Assembly (NCBI GenBank): GCA_910584915.1
Contig: CAJUDM010000017.1
Location: 33,866 to 97,865, forward strand
From: an uncultured Lachnospiraceae bacterium
GTDB taxonomy: Bacteria; Bacillota; Clostridia; Lachnospirales; Lachnospiraceae
DNA length: 64,000 nucleotides
Direction: 5' to 3'
Shown here: positions 8,533-18,353 of the stretch, in pieces
How positions within the stretch are numbered: the stretch's first letter is position 1
Layout of the letters: each line of letters starts with the position of its first letter
The notes under the pieces: generated by a model
Database searches by the model: none
What the model saw: the letters and a program-made list of their open reading frames with translations, nothing else
What the model was told of the DNA's origin: nothing
Position numbers and translations under genes: made by a program

Positions 8533-9819
8533 TTAAGTTGCAAGGACTTTTTGGCAATATCCTTCTGTCCTCTGTTCCGCGGCTCCTTTCAGACACAGTT
8601 CTACCAGCGTACACATGACCTCCTGGATCGTAAGCGTTCCATCCATTCGAAGCCTGATCTCCTCCGCTGTCCTCGGCAGGACCTCCAGATGTCCGTACAC
8701 CTGCCTTTCCCGCTCCGAGAGTGCTACAGACACTGCGGCATTTCCCCATAACGCTGTATTTCCCCCGCTTTTTTTCACTGTTTCTTCTATATTAATGGCA
8801 CTGCTGAATATGCGGGATCCGCAGAGCGCCTCCAAAATGTCACCCGGACTTGCCGCCACACCAGCCCCCTGCTTAAAGAGGCTGTTACATCCCCTGCTCA
8901 GAGAATCTGTGATCCTGCCCGGCACCGCAAAGACCTCCCTGCCCTGTTCCAACGCCATATCCACCGTGATCAGTGTGCCGCTCTTCTCCCTCGCCTCCAC
9001 CACCACGACAACATCCGAAAGGCCGCTGATGATCCGGTTTCTCGCCGGGAAGAGATATGCCTCTGGCTTTGTCCCCGGAGGATATTCCGACAGGATCCCT
9101 CCCTGAAGCCCGCACTTCTCATACAGGCTGCGGTTGCTCCTCGGATAACAGATATCCACACCGCAGCCCAGTACCCCGAAACTCTCCCCGCCCGCAGCAA
9201 GCGCTGCCTCCTGAGCAATCCCATCGATTCCCACAGCCAGTCCACTGATAATCTGTATGCCTGCCCCTGCCAGTTTAGAACCGAATTCTTTCGCCGTATA
9301 GACGCCGTACTCGGAACACGCACGTGCACCGATCAACGCCGCCGACGGAACCTTATCAGAGGGAAGATGCCCCTGATAGTACAGTCCGAGAGGTGCGTCC
9401 GGTATCTCTGAAAGCCGCGCCGGGTAATCGCTGTCTCCATAACAGGTAAACTTTATTTTCTGCCTGCACAGCCTCTCATATTCTGTAAAAATATCCCACT
9501 TCCTTTTTGTCTTCAGAATCTTTTCTGCCGCCGTCTCCCCAGCCAGAGCGCGCAGTTCCTTTTCAGAAGCCCTGTACACCGCCTCAGCCGACCCCAGTCT
9601 CTGCAGCAAGGCTATTTTTTTCTTTCTCCCCGCTCCCCTCAGATTCATCAGCCAGTTTTGATACGGCTTGTCCTGTTCCGCCGGCGTCCTCGCCGCATCC
9701 GTTGTCTGCCGCCCGCCATCCTGCATCTTCCATTGCGCTTCTCCCTGCATCTGCCGCACACTCCCTTCCGCCTGTGCCTGCTCTTCCGGCATCCGTTTAT
9801 ACTTTTCCACAGCTTTCAT
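8533..9819 (-). CDS. dprA: DNA-processing protein DprA (Smf)
   Basis: DprA loads RecA on incoming single-stranded DNA during natural transformation. The start is taken at ATG 9817-9819, preceded by GGGGGAGG and overlapping the comM stop as ATGA; a TTG five codons earlier is less likely. The 428-residue product has an unusual Q/E/K-rich extension of about 55 residues before the normal DprA start (NWLMNLRGAGRKKKIALL), then the Rossmann core (LIGARACSEYG, ISGLAVGIDGIAQEAAL, ILSEYPPGTKP, FPARNRIISGLSD) and a C-terminal winged helix (PRTAEEIRLRM). The extension has no obvious motif. Confidence 0.95.
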   Translation of the reverse strand: MKAVEKYKRMPEEQAQAEGSVRQMQGEAQWKMQDGGRQTTDAARTPAEQDKPYQNWLMNLRGAGRKKKIALLQRLGSAEAVYRASEKELRALAGETAAEKILKTKRKWDIFTEYERLCRQKIKFTCYGDSDYPARLSEIPDAPLGLYYQGHLPSDKVPSAALIGARACSEYGVYTAKEFGSKLAGAGIQIISGLAVGIDGIAQEAALAAGGESFGVLGCGVDICYPRSNRSLYEKCGLQGGILSEYPPGTKPEAYLFPARNRIISGLSDVVVVVEAREKSGTLITVDMALEQGREVFAVPGRITDSLSRGCNSLFKQGAGVAASPGDILEALCGSRIFSSAINIEETVKKSGGNTALWGNAAVSVALSERERQVYGHLEVLPRTAEEIRLRMDGTLTIQEVMCTLVELCLKGAAEQRTEGYCQKVLAT

Positions 9820-11360
9820 CCATGCCTCCCCCAATATTTACTGTCCGTCCTGCGATAGCAGGCTGCCTCCGCCAGATGGCTCCTCCTTATCCGCCCGCTT
9901 CCCTCCAGATCCGCTATGGTCCTTGCCACCTTGATGATCTTATGGTATGCTCTTGCGCTGAGATTCATGGAGGCGAAAAGCTGCTGCATCATCTGTTGTT
10001 CCTCCGCTCCGAGAGGGCAATACTTTCGTACCTGCGCCGGTCCCATATCCGCGTTAAAGGACAGCACGGTCCCCTCAAACCGCTTTTCCTGCATCCTCCG
10101 CGCTTTCATGACCCTCTGCAGTATCCCGGCGCTGCTCTCCCCGTCCCGCCCGTCGGAAAGCCTCGCGATATCCACTTTCTTCGCCTCCGCCACGATATCC
10201 ATCCGGTCCAGTATGGGGCCGGATATCCTGTGCAGATACCGATCTATCTCCCAGGGGGAACAGCTGCAGTGATTCCTGTCAGGATAATAGCCGCAGGGAC
10301 AGGGATTCATCGCCCCCACGATCAGGCAGGATGCCGGGTAGGTGAACGTGCCGCTGCTCCTGGCAATCTGCACCTCCTTATCCTCCATCGGCTGGCGCAG
10401 TATCTCCAAAGTCGCTTTCCTGAATTCTGTCAGTTCGTCCAGAAACAAAACGCCGCGGTGAGACAGGCTCAAAACGCCGGGACGCGGTATTTTACCGCCT
10501 CCCGCCAGGGCGTGCTCCGTTATGGTGTGGTGGGGACTTAAGAACGGGCGGCGGCACACAAGGGACTGTTTTTCTTTTAAAAGCCCTGCCACAGAGTAGA
10601 TCGTGGAGACCTCCAGGCTCTCCTCCATGCTCATCGGCGGCAGGATTGACGGGATTCGCTTCGCGATCATGGTCTTTCCGCTGCCCGGCGGCCCGATCAT
10701 CAATAAATGATGAAATCCCGCTGCCGCGATCTCCGCCGCCCGCCTCACTTCCTCCTGCCCCTGTATCTCTGAAAAATCAGGCTGCCCTTCCTCCGGCCTC
10801 TCAAATGCCTCCCGGATATCCACGTATGCCGGCTCACAGGGCGGTTCCCTGTGGTGCCGCAAAAATTCCGCCACCTCCTGAAGGCTGCCAAGCCCGTACA
10901 CATCGATGCCCTCCACCACCGCCCCCTCATTCCCATTTTCTTCCGGCACGATACAGCGCTTAAAACCGGCAGCTTTCGCCTCCCTCACAATGGGAAGCAC
11001 GCCTCTCACCGGCCTCAGCTCCCCGTTCAATCCAAGTTCTCCTATCATCAGAAGCTCATCGAGGCTTTCCTCCGGTACCACCCCCATGGAACACAGGACC
11101 GCCGCCGCCACCGGCAGGTCGTAGGCGGTCCCCTCCTTTGGAATATCCGCCGGGGAGATATTCACCGTGATCTTTCCTGCGGGCATCACAAATCCTGCAT
11201 TTTTAAGCGCCACCCGCACCCGCTCTTTCGCCTCCTTCACCTCGCTCCCGAGATATCCTACCATCTCAAAGCCCGGAAGCCCCTGCGATATATCCACCTC
11301 CACCTGCACCAGATAGCTGTAGATTCCTCTGAGTCCTCCCGAAATCACTGTACTGTACAT
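9816..11360 (-). CDS. comM: ComM/YifB-family Mg-chelatase-like AAA+ ATPase
   Basis: Hexameric AAA+ helicase-like protein that promotes branch migration during transformation in species where it has been studied. The 514-residue form starts at ATG 11358-11360 (MYSTVISGGLRGIYSYLV); the open frame extends 29 codons upstream but without family similarity. Visible: N-terminal Lon-S5-like domain (KITVNISPADIPKEG), Walker A GPPGSGKTMIAKRI, Walker B VLFLDELTEF, the Cys-rich NPCPCGYYPD...CSC segment, and Arg-rich C-terminal lid. It is coupled to dprA by an ATGA overlap, so two transformation genes share one transcript. Confidence 0.95.
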   Translation of the reverse strand: MYSTVISGGLRGIYSYLVQVEVDISQGLPGFEMVGYLGSEVKEAKERVRVALKNAGFVMPAGKITVNISPADIPKEGTAYDLPVAAAVLCSMGVVPEESLDELLMIGELGLNGELRPVRGVLPIVREAKAAGFKRCIVPEENGNEGAVVEGIDVYGLGSLQEVAEFLRHHREPPCEPAYVDIREAFERPEEGQPDFSEIQGQEEVRRAAEIAAAGFHHLLMIGPPGSGKTMIAKRIPSILPPMSMEESLEVSTIYSVAGLLKEKQSLVCRRPFLSPHHTITEHALAGGGKIPRPGVLSLSHRGVLFLDELTEFRKATLEILRQPMEDKEVQIARSSGTFTYPASCLIVGAMNPCPCGYYPDRNHCSCSPWEIDRYLHRISGPILDRMDIVAEAKKVDIARLSDGRDGESSAGILQRVMKARRMQEKRFEGTVLSFNADMGPAQVRKYCPLGAEEQQMMQQLFASMNLSARAYHKIIKVARTIADLEGSGRIRRSHLAEAACYRRTDSKYWGRHG

Positions 11361-11602
11361 TTTTCCTCTTTTCTGCGCCGCTCTCCATGATGGCACATAT
11401 GCCGGAAGCGCCCGCGGATACGGCGCAGAGACAGACTCTTCCCCCATGCATATATACTTCTGTGTGTAACTGTCTCCGGAATGTTTTAAAATATGTCTTC
11501 AGAAAATAAATACTGACTCTCACGGTTATCCGCCTTTAGCGCGCAACCGTAAAAATAGATAGTAAGATATTAAAACATTATGATAATTTAAGAGATATAT
11601 GG

Positions 11603-11631
11603 ATTATATAAGATTATCATCCAAATTGCAA
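11603..11631 (-). promoter_or_regulatory. Promoter of the comM-dprA-topA unit
   Basis: Minus strand: TTGCAA (11626-11631), 17 bp, TATAAT (11603-11608). It predicts a leader of about 235 nt before the comM ATG, containing a small hairpin with ACGGTT/AACCGT arms (11522-11550). The rest of the 372-bp gap 11361-11732 holds only this promoter and the 28-bp repeat copy 2; no gene is seen. Confidence 0.7.
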
Positions 11632-11664
11632 GAAAAAAATCTGCAGATCCTCGACAGCGCGGAA

Positions 11665-11692
11665 CAGTTCAGCCATCCGGCCAAACTGTTAC
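11665..11692 (+). repeat. 28-bp hairpin repeat, copy 2
   Basis: Identical, in inverted orientation, to 6251-6278, so the pair brackets the comM-dprA-topA transcription unit. It is directly followed by a second perfect hairpin, ATGCGTTC-TCT-GAACGCAT (11693-11711). Both lie just after the stop of the minus-strand alarmone synthetase gene. Confidence 0.7.
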
Positions 11693-11732
11693 ATGCGTTC
11701 TCTGAACGCATTATGCAGGCGCCTGTCCGGGT

Positions 11733-12356
11733 TTACTGCCTCCCGCCTCCCGCACTGTTGATCTCCCCCCGCCGGAACATTTCAAAATACTGCTCCACCT
11801 CGCCGAGCCTTTCACTGTAGTGCATCAGTTCCTTTTTTATCTTCTCCCTGTCCATCTTTTGTGTCCCTTTATACAGGATCCTGTGCTCCATGCTTGCCCA
11901 CAGATCCATCTCCATCGTCCGAAACTGCACTTCCACCGGAAAGATCTCCATCGTATCGGCACAGTAGACCGGTACTCCGATGATCAGGTGATAACTTCTG
12001 TAACCGTTCTTCTTTGGTGCTTTGATATAGTCTTTTTCTTTGATAAACACCAGTTCCGACTGCCTTGTCAAAAGCTCCACCAGCGTATAGATATCATCCA
12101 GAAACAGGCAGATCACCCGGATTCCGGCAATATCCCGCAGATAGTCCTTCGCGTTTTTGACAGAAGGTTCCAGTTCTTTCTTCATCAGTTTATTTTCTAT
12201 ACTGTCTTTTCCCTTGATCCGGTTCTGGATCGTATGGTAAAGTTGTTGTTCCTCCTTATTATATAGAGAATGTCCCAGCACCCTGATCCTGATCAAAAGC
12301 ATATTCATCGCATCCTCATAGGGGCGGACCAGCTTATAATATTCTGTATCGTTCAT
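11733..12356 (-). CDS. Small alarmone synthetase / RelA-SpoT-domain protein
   Basis: A 207-residue protein containing only the RelA/SpoT synthetase domain, without HD hydrolase, TGS or ACT domains. Features: KDSIENKLMKKE at about 50-60, the DLRDIAGIRVICLF-type segment (YLRDIAGIRVICLF at ~72-85), KNGYRSYHLI (115-124) and EVQFRTMEMDLWASMEH (~141-157). These are the substrate-binding and catalytic motifs of RelQ/RelP-type enzymes, which make (p)ppGpp from GTP/GDP and ATP. It stands alone between comM and the two-component system. CodY, a GTP sensor, is encoded nearby, a suggestive but unproven link. Confidence 0.88.
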   Translation of the reverse strand: MNDTEYYKLVRPYEDAMNMLLIRIRVLGHSLYNKEEQQLYHTIQNRIKGKDSIENKLMKKELEPSVKNAKDYLRDIAGIRVICLFLDDIYTLVELLTRQSELVFIKEKDYIKAPKKNGYRSYHLIIGVPVYCADTMEIFPVEVQFRTMEMDLWASMEHRILYKGTQKMDREKIKKELMHYSERLGEVEQYFEMFRRGEINSAGGGRQ

Positions 12357-12497
12357 AAATATTTCATCCTGTTTCCCGCTTTACTGCACAGATTTCCTTT
12401 CATTCCATCCGGCGAAAATCTGTTTTATACATTATACTTCCAAAATATGTCTAAGCTGTGATGAAATTATTAAAATTGTATAATTTATCCAGGATGA

Positions 12498-14009
12498 TCA
12501 TCTGCCTGCGCGATTTTCCTCCTTCTTCTCCCTTCTGTCCACCAGAGATTCCCGGTAATCTCCCGCCGGTGTTCCGGTATATTTTTTAAATACTTTGCAA
12601 AAATAATTGGGACTGTTAAAGCCGCACTTCTCCGCAACCTCCGCAATATCCATCTCTTCGTGCAGCATCCTCTTTGCCTCATCGATCCTGACATCATTTA
12701 AATATTTCGTAAAAGTACTGCCAAACTGTTCCTTAAATATCTTACTCAGATATGCTGCGCTGATCCCCAGGTGATCCGCCGCTCTGCTCAGGGAATAAAA
12801 GCCATCCGGATAATGTTCTTCGATATCCCGGATCACACTGTTTAACATATCCGGCATTTTTCTCGACTGGCTCTCCGCGACATCTTTGCAGCGTCTTTCA
12901 ATATAAGACTGTATCGCTGTTTTCAATTTCTCAGATCCGTCATATAACGCGAACGATCTGACCGGAGATAAGGAAATGGCGCCCACTGTCATCTTCAAAT
13001 AATGATCTATCACGATCCGTTTGGATTCCATGGCCGCTCCCGCCGTTTTTTCCGAATCATCTGACAACCTCTGCCCCATAAGCATCTCCTCCATCATTAT
13101 CACCGCCCCCTCGATTTCCTGAGTGGCAATCCTGATGGCGATCCCCTTTTCATCGCAAAAAAAGGAATCTGATATCTTTCCTGCCTCCGCCGTTATGTCC
13201 TCCATGTTCATTCTGCGGTACAGCATCGCACATTCTCCTGCATCCCCGACGGGAGATATCTTTATCCTCTCTTTCCCGATGATGCACCGTTCCAACAACT
13301 CTGAAAAATCCCTGCCATCCTCTCCTGTCTGCTGCGCCAGCAAAATGATTTGCCTGCCCAGATGGGAACCGATGGCTTTGATTCCAAAACTGTAAAGCCG
13401 ATGTCTGATCTCCTCATACAATTTTGCCATATTTTCTTCCATCTTCTCATATTCCGCCACCACCATCCACAGCCCGATATCTTCCGGATATATTCTCCTG
13501 AGGATATTTCTCACTCTTTCGGGCGGATAGGAGTCCATAACAATGGCGGATATAATGCTGTCCTCAACATAGGGCGTAAAAAAGTCAAACCGGCGTTTCC
13601 ACTCCTTTTCATCCTCCAAAAGCCGCATGTCCCGCTTTTTTTCCACTTTACGGACCGCATCCAGCAGCTTCTCTCTTCTCACCGGCTTTAAAATATAATC
13701 TTCCACCCCCAGTTTGATCGCTTGTACCGCATACTCAAACTCATCATGTGCTGTCAGAATGATGGAGGAAATGCCCGAAACGATTCCAAAAATCTCCTTC
13801 AAAGCCGCAAGGCCGTTCATCAGGGGCATACGGATATCCATGACCACAATGCAGGGCAGATACTTTCCCGCCAGACCGATCGCTTCCACCCCATCGGACG
13901 CTTCTACGATCCTGTACTCTTTCCCCAACTCGTTCTTCATGATCTGTACGATCATCTTCCTCTCGATATCTTCATCATCCACCACCAAGATGACAGGTTT
14001 TCCATTCAT
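12498..14009 (-). CDS. AraC-type response regulator (YesN family)
   Basis: DNA-binding response regulator of 503 residues. The N-terminal receiver domain shows acidic residues in ILVVDDEDIER, the phospho-acceptor Asp in VVMDIRMPLMNG (~residue 57) and the conserved Lys in YILKPVRREKLL (~105). A long middle linker without known motif follows, and an AraC/XylS double helix-turn-helix occupies about 390-490 (HLGISAAYLSKIFKEQFGST and CGFNSPNYFCKVFKKYTG). Adjacent to its cognate histidine kinase and downstream of a sugar ABC importer, so it probably controls that importer. Confidence 0.95.
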   Translation of the reverse strand: MNGKPVILVVDDEDIERKMIVQIMKNELGKEYRIVEASDGVEAIGLAGKYLPCIVVMDIRMPLMNGLAALKEIFGIVSGISSIILTAHDEFEYAVQAIKLGVEDYILKPVRREKLLDAVRKVEKKRDMRLLEDEKEWKRRFDFFTPYVEDSIISAIVMDSYPPERVRNILRRIYPEDIGLWMVVAEYEKMEENMAKLYEEIRHRLYSFGIKAIGSHLGRQIILLAQQTGEDGRDFSELLERCIIGKERIKISPVGDAGECAMLYRRMNMEDITAEAGKISDSFFCDEKGIAIRIATQEIEGAVIMMEEMLMGQRLSDDSEKTAGAAMESKRIVIDHYLKMTVGAISLSPVRSFALYDGSEKLKTAIQSYIERRCKDVAESQSRKMPDMLNSVIRDIEEHYPDGFYSLSRAADHLGISAAYLSKIFKEQFGSTFTKYLNDVRIDEAKRMLHEEMDIAEVAEKCGFNSPNYFCKVFKKYTGTPAGDYRESLVDRREKKEENRAGR

Positions 14010-14019
14010 AGTTCTCTCC

Positions 14020-15483
14020 TCAAGTCACAGGCAGGATCATAGTCACTATAGTTCCGCAGTCCCGTTCACTGGATATCGTGATATCCGCCCGTTTTCCGAA
14101 ATACAGACGCAGCCTTCTCAAAACGTTGCTCACGCCGATATGTCCCTCATCTTCTGTCTCACAGGACATGATCTCCTCCATATTTTCATGGTTCATCCCC
14201 TCCCCGTTATCCTCCGTGACAATATAGATATTCTCTTTATCACAGGAAAAACTGACCGTCACTTCCCCGCCGCTTCGGCAGTTTGCCAGCCCATGTAACA
14301 CCGCATTCTCCACGATCGGCTGCAACAGCATCCCGGGCAGCCGGATATTGGGAATATGTTCCTGTCTGTTTATGCGGAAACTGATCTTGTTTTCATATCT
14401 GACACTGCATATATAAAAATAACTTTTCAGAAATTCTATCTCGCTTTTTAAATCTGTCACCGCATTTGCCGCCCGTGTGATATACTGAAATGTGTCAATC
14501 ACACAGTCCAACATCTCTCCCGCTCTCTTTGCTTTCTCCAGATAGCACAGTTGTGAGACGATTCCAAGAGTATTATACAAAAAGTGGGGATTGATCTGGC
14601 TGTTCAACGCCTTGATCTGGGCATCCCGCATGGTTCCATACAATTTCAGGTATTCGTTCTCCGCTTTGATCATCTGCAGTGCTTGTCTGTCTTTTTCCTC
14701 GATGATCGCCACATATTTCTGAATGCTCTTCGCCATATCCGCCATCGCCAGCCCAAGCCCGTCCAGTTCATTTTTACTCCCTGTCACGCTCTGCGCCGGT
14801 TCCTTATCATACTCCTGTCTGGAAACATGATCCGCATACGACTTCAGCCCTGCGATCTTCTTTTTGATCTCCCGCATTTCATGTGTCAGGATACCGATGA
14901 TCAGTGACATCCCAAGAATCTGGCTTGCCAGGATCAGCCTTGTGGATATCCTTGATCTCTCCATCTGTTCTTCCAGATAAAAGTGCATATCCTTTGTATT
15001 CAGAGAATACATCGGCGCAACCACATCGTTGATCAGCCCTGCATTTTTTACCAGTTCCCGATAGGAGGCGTAAGCCCTCTCCACCTCCCCTGCGTCACGG
15101 TATGAGATCGCCGCATCCGCACAGGCAAAGCTGTTCAGATACATATTTTTCAGTCCCCTGAACATTACCTTTGTACGATGCAGAGAAATATCTCTCATCA
15201 GCCCCTCGAATTCTTTTAAGCAGGATGCCTTCTGCCGCTCATACTCTGACCTGAGTTCCTCATCCGGCCGTTGTACATACTGATAGACCGTATTTTTCAG
15301 CGCTGTATTATACTCAAAAATATTGCTCAGCACCTCGTTTTTTACCGCCGTAGTTTCCATGACCGAATGAAATCCGTTTATCATCCACAGATTAGTTGTC
15401 AATATTGCCGCCGCTGACAGGATAACGATACTCTGGATCAGCAGAAATATACTCTTGATACTCTGACGGTCAATATGTCTCAT
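14020..15483 (-). CDS. LytS/YesM-type sensor histidine kinase
   Basis: Membrane sensor kinase of 487 residues. A first transmembrane helix lies at about 10-32, an extracytoplasmic helical sensor region at about 35-175, and a second helix near 180-200. The kinase core has the His_kinase motif NSQINPHFLYNTL (phospho-acceptor His), N-box PIVENAVLHGL and DNGEGM ATP-binding motif. It is encoded 11 nt upstream of the AraC-type response regulator and just after the substrate-binding protein gene, the common layout for sugar-responsive YesM/YesN pairs. Confidence 0.95.
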   Translation of the reverse strand: MRHIDRQSIKSIFLLIQSIVILSAAAILTTNLWMINGFHSVMETTAVKNEVLSNIFEYNTALKNTVYQYVQRPDEELRSEYERQKASCLKEFEGLMRDISLHRTKVMFRGLKNMYLNSFACADAAISYRDAGEVERAYASYRELVKNAGLINDVVAPMYSLNTKDMHFYLEEQMERSRISTRLILASQILGMSLIIGILTHEMREIKKKIAGLKSYADHVSRQEYDKEPAQSVTGSKNELDGLGLAMADMAKSIQKYVAIIEEKDRQALQMIKAENEYLKLYGTMRDAQIKALNSQINPHFLYNTLGIVSQLCYLEKAKRAGEMLDCVIDTFQYITRAANAVTDLKSEIEFLKSYFYICSVRYENKISFRINRQEHIPNIRLPGMLLQPIVENAVLHGLANCRSGGEVTVSFSCDKENIYIVTEDNGEGMNHENMEEIMSCETEDEGHIGVSNVLRRLRLYFGKRADITISSERDCGTIVTMILPVT

Positions 15484-15615
15484 ACAACACCTCTCTCACT
15501 TTTTACACCGCCTGCCCGCCGCTCCGAAGCCCTTCTCCGCCCACCGGAATCCATCACGACGGAAAAGATAGGGAACTCCCTATCTTTCCGCATACCCGCA
15601 AAGCCATTTTCGGGC

Positions 15616-16743
15616 TCAATATTCCTCTCTGGTATAATCCCCATCGGGGTACAGCGACGGAATCGGCACATAGTCTGTCCACGCCTCCTTATCATTGGCG
15701 ATCTCCTTATAGCTGTCCACATTATCCGCATTGATCATCATTGTCCCCACATCATTAAAGACATATTCGGGCACTGTGCCGTCCTCGATATAATCCATGA
15801 TCCACATGCAGCTCTGATAGGCCTGCTTATAGAAGGAACCGTAGGTGACACCGTAGAGTTTTCCGGCTTTGATCATATCGATCTGCTCGTCCGTATCATC
15901 GATCCCCACGATAAACACATCCTCCGCCAGGCCATGTTCTTCCAGCACGGCATAGGCTGCCGGGGCGGCGATGCCGTCTATACAGAAAATACAGTTTATC
16001 GTATCATCCGCCAGAATACAGGTTTCCACAACTTCCATACACTTAAGGCTGTCGCCCTGTGTCGCCTGCTGCTGAATCTTAAACCGGTCACCATAATATT
16101 CTTCCAGATATTCGCAATAGTAATCATAAGCTGTAGTCGCCGCCGTATAGTCGATATTTGTGGTCAGAAACAGCGCATTGATCTCCGCATCCTCCCCGAA
16201 ATGCTCATAGGCAGCCTCCACACCGATCCTCGCCCCCGCTTCCAGGTCGAAACCGATATATCCGAGCTGCGGCGCGTCCTCAATGGGCGAATCGATGACG
16301 CAGACCGGAATGCCCGCCTCATATGCCTTTTTCAACACACCCACCATCGCCTCCGGATTCTGCCCCTGGGTGATGATGCCGCTGACATTCTGGGATATGG
16401 CTATCTCAAGGTAATTGATCATCTCGTCCACATTCCCGTCCGCCGGTCCTACCCATTCCGCCTCAAATCCCAGATCCTCCCCTGCCTCAAACAGAGCGTC
16501 CTTTGCCTGCAGCCAACTGTCATGTCCGATCAGAGGCGTCACGAACGTAATGTGATAGTCGCCCTCCGCCTTCGTTTCATCTGTCTCAGCCGCCCCGGCA
16601 TCCTCCGCTGCAGACTCCGCATCCGGAGCCTCGGCCTCCTCCGCGACGGGTTTTCCGGCCTGCTCTACACCGCAGCCCGATAAAGCCGCCAGAATAAGCA
16701 GGAAGCTGACTGTCAATGCCAAATCTCTTCTTTTTTTCCTCAT
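15616..16743 (-). CDS. Sugar ABC transporter substrate-binding lipoprotein (RbsB type)
   Basis: Extracellular sugar-binding protein of 375 residues. The N-terminus is a lipoprotein signal with lipobox LSGC, followed by an Ala/Glu-rich linker (about 25-60) and a periplasmic-binding-protein type 1 fold (ITFVTPLIGHDSWLQAKDAL, ISQNVSGIITQGQNPEA, FIVGIDDTDEQIDMIK). This is the family of ribose/galactose/allose-type binding proteins and of sensors feeding LytS-type kinases. It lies downstream of the ATPase and permease genes and directly upstream of the histidine kinase, so it may serve both import and signalling. The true sugar is unknown. Confidence 0.93.
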   Translation of the reverse strand: MRKKRRDLALTVSFLLILAALSGCGVEQAGKPVAEEAEAPDAESAAEDAGAAETDETKAEGDYHITFVTPLIGHDSWLQAKDALFEAGEDLGFEAEWVGPADGNVDEMINYLEIAISQNVSGIITQGQNPEAMVGVLKKAYEAGIPVCVIDSPIEDAPQLGYIGFDLEAGARIGVEAAYEHFGEDAEINALFLTTNIDYTAATTAYDYYCEYLEEYYGDRFKIQQQATQGDSLKCMEVVETCILADDTINCIFCIDGIAAPAAYAVLEEHGLAEDVFIVGIDDTDEQIDMIKAGKLYGVTYGSFYKQAYQSCMWIMDYIEDGTVPEYVFNDVGTMMINADNVDSYKEIANDKEAWTDYVPIPSLYPDGDYTREEY

Positions 16744-16790
16744 GTCATTCTCTCCTTTTTCGTTGTATTTTTATATAAAGTCCTCCAACT

Positions 16791-18326
16791 TTATTTTTCC
16801 GCTCCGGCACCGTTTATTTTTGCCAGCAGATCCGCTTCCGATACGGGATTTTCCCTGGCATCCACGATCTCGCTGACAGTTCCGCCGGATAATATGACAA
16901 ACCTGTCACATACCTTCACCAGTTCTGGCAGTTCCGATGAAACAATAATGATACTGGCACCGTTTTTTGTCAGATCCGACATCAGGTTGTAAATCTCCTC
17001 TCTCGCACCCACATCCACTCCCCTGGTGGGCTCGTCCAAAAACAATACTTTTGAATCGTTCATCAGCCATTTTGCCACCAGCACTTTCTGCTGATTGCCT
17101 CCCGAAAGCGACAGGATCGGTGTGGAGGAGGAAGGCGCCTTTATACGAATATACCGGAAAAATTTATCGATGGCTGCCTTCTCTTTTTTCCTGTTTAAGA
17201 ACAATCCCTCCTGCAGTTTTTTCAGGATGACGAGAGACATATTCTCCCCCACCGACATGGTTTTCACATATCCGTCAAGCCCCCTCTCCTCCGTCAGCAG
17301 CCCTATACCGTGCTCGATCGCTTTTGCCGGATCGTCCGCCGCTATCTTTCTGCCGTCCATCCACAACTCTCCGCTCAGTTTTGGTATCGCCCCGAAAGCC
17401 GCCCGCAGCAGTTCGCTCCTGCCGCTCCCCAGAAGCCCGGCGATCCCCAGGATCTCTCCCCGATGCAGATCAAACGATACATCATCCAATATATGTTTTC
17501 CCCTGACATAGCCGTGCTCTATGGAAAAATTCCTAAAGGAGAGCCTCACATCCCCGGTCATATGGCACTCGTGCACATACTCGCGCTCCTTTTTCTCCCC
17601 CACGATGTCCCGGATGATCCTGCCCTGGTCCATCTTCTGTCTCTCATACTGGCTGATCAGAGAGCCGTCCCGAAAGACAATGCTGCGATCCGCGATCTTA
17701 AAAACTTCATCCAGTTTATGGGTGATGTACAGGCTGCAGATCCCCTCGCTCCGCAGATCCGCCAGTTTTTTTAACAGCGCTTCCGTCTCCTTATTTGTCA
17801 GGGCGGAAGTGGGTTCATCCAGAATCAGCACCGACGGCTCGGACATCAGCGCCCGGGCGATCGCCATCATCTGGTGGATGCCGGAAGTCACACACCTCGC
17901 CTGCTGTGTCACATCGATATCCAGATCCAGCTTCTCCATTGCCTTCCTCGCCATTTCATTCATCCGGGGCACATCGACAAATACTCCTTTCAGGGGCCAG
18001 TTTCCGAGCATGATATTTTCCGCTATGGTCAGATCCGGCTGTATGCTGATCTCCTGCGGGATCATCGCTATCCCCTTTTTCACAGCATCTCTTGTGCCGG
18101 CGGATCTGAGCGGTATGCCATCCTTGTATATCTCACCCTCATAGTCACCGTAGGGGATCACACCACACAGAATCTTTACAAGAGTGGATTTCCCCGCACC
18201 GTTTTCCCCAAGGAGCGCCGCGATCTCTCCTTTGTGCAGCGCAAAGCTCACCCCCTTTAACGCCGTGACGCCCGGGTAATGTTTATATATGTTTTCAAAT
18301 ACCAGTAACTCTTTCTGATCTGTCAT
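16791..18326 (-). CDS. Sugar ABC transporter ATP-binding protein (RbsA type)
   Basis: Duplicated ATPase energising uptake of a monosaccharide. The 511-residue product starts at ATG 18324-18326 (MTDQKELLVFENI), preceded by AGAAGG; a start 8 codons upstream is possible. First nucleotide-binding domain: GENGAGKSTLVKIL, LDEPTSALT. Second: GLLGSGRSELLRA, LSGGNQQKVLVAKWL, FLDEPTRGVDVGA. The second Walker A is degenerate (GLLGSGRSE), as is normal for RbsA/MglA. It lies between permease and binding-protein genes. Confidence 0.95.
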   Translation of the reverse strand: MTDQKELLVFENIYKHYPGVTALKGVSFALHKGEIAALLGENGAGKSTLVKILCGVIPYGDYEGEIYKDGIPLRSAGTRDAVKKGIAMIPQEISIQPDLTIAENIMLGNWPLKGVFVDVPRMNEMARKAMEKLDLDIDVTQQARCVTSGIHQMMAIARALMSEPSVLILDEPTSALTNKETEALLKKLADLRSEGICSLYITHKLDEVFKIADRSIVFRDGSLISQYERQKMDQGRIIRDIVGEKKEREYVHECHMTGDVRLSFRNFSIEHGYVRGKHILDDVSFDLHRGEILGIAGLLGSGRSELLRAAFGAIPKLSGELWMDGRKIAADDPAKAIEHGIGLLTEERGLDGYVKTMSVGENMSLVILKKLQEGLFLNRKKEKAAIDKFFRYIRIKAPSSSTPILSLSGGNQQKVLVAKWLMNDSKVLFLDEPTRGVDVGAREEIYNLMSDLTKNGASIIIVSSELPELVKVCDRFVILSGGTVSEIVDARENPVSEADLLAKINGAGAEK

Positions 18327-18353
18327 ACAGGCACCTTCTTTCCCTGTCACAAT

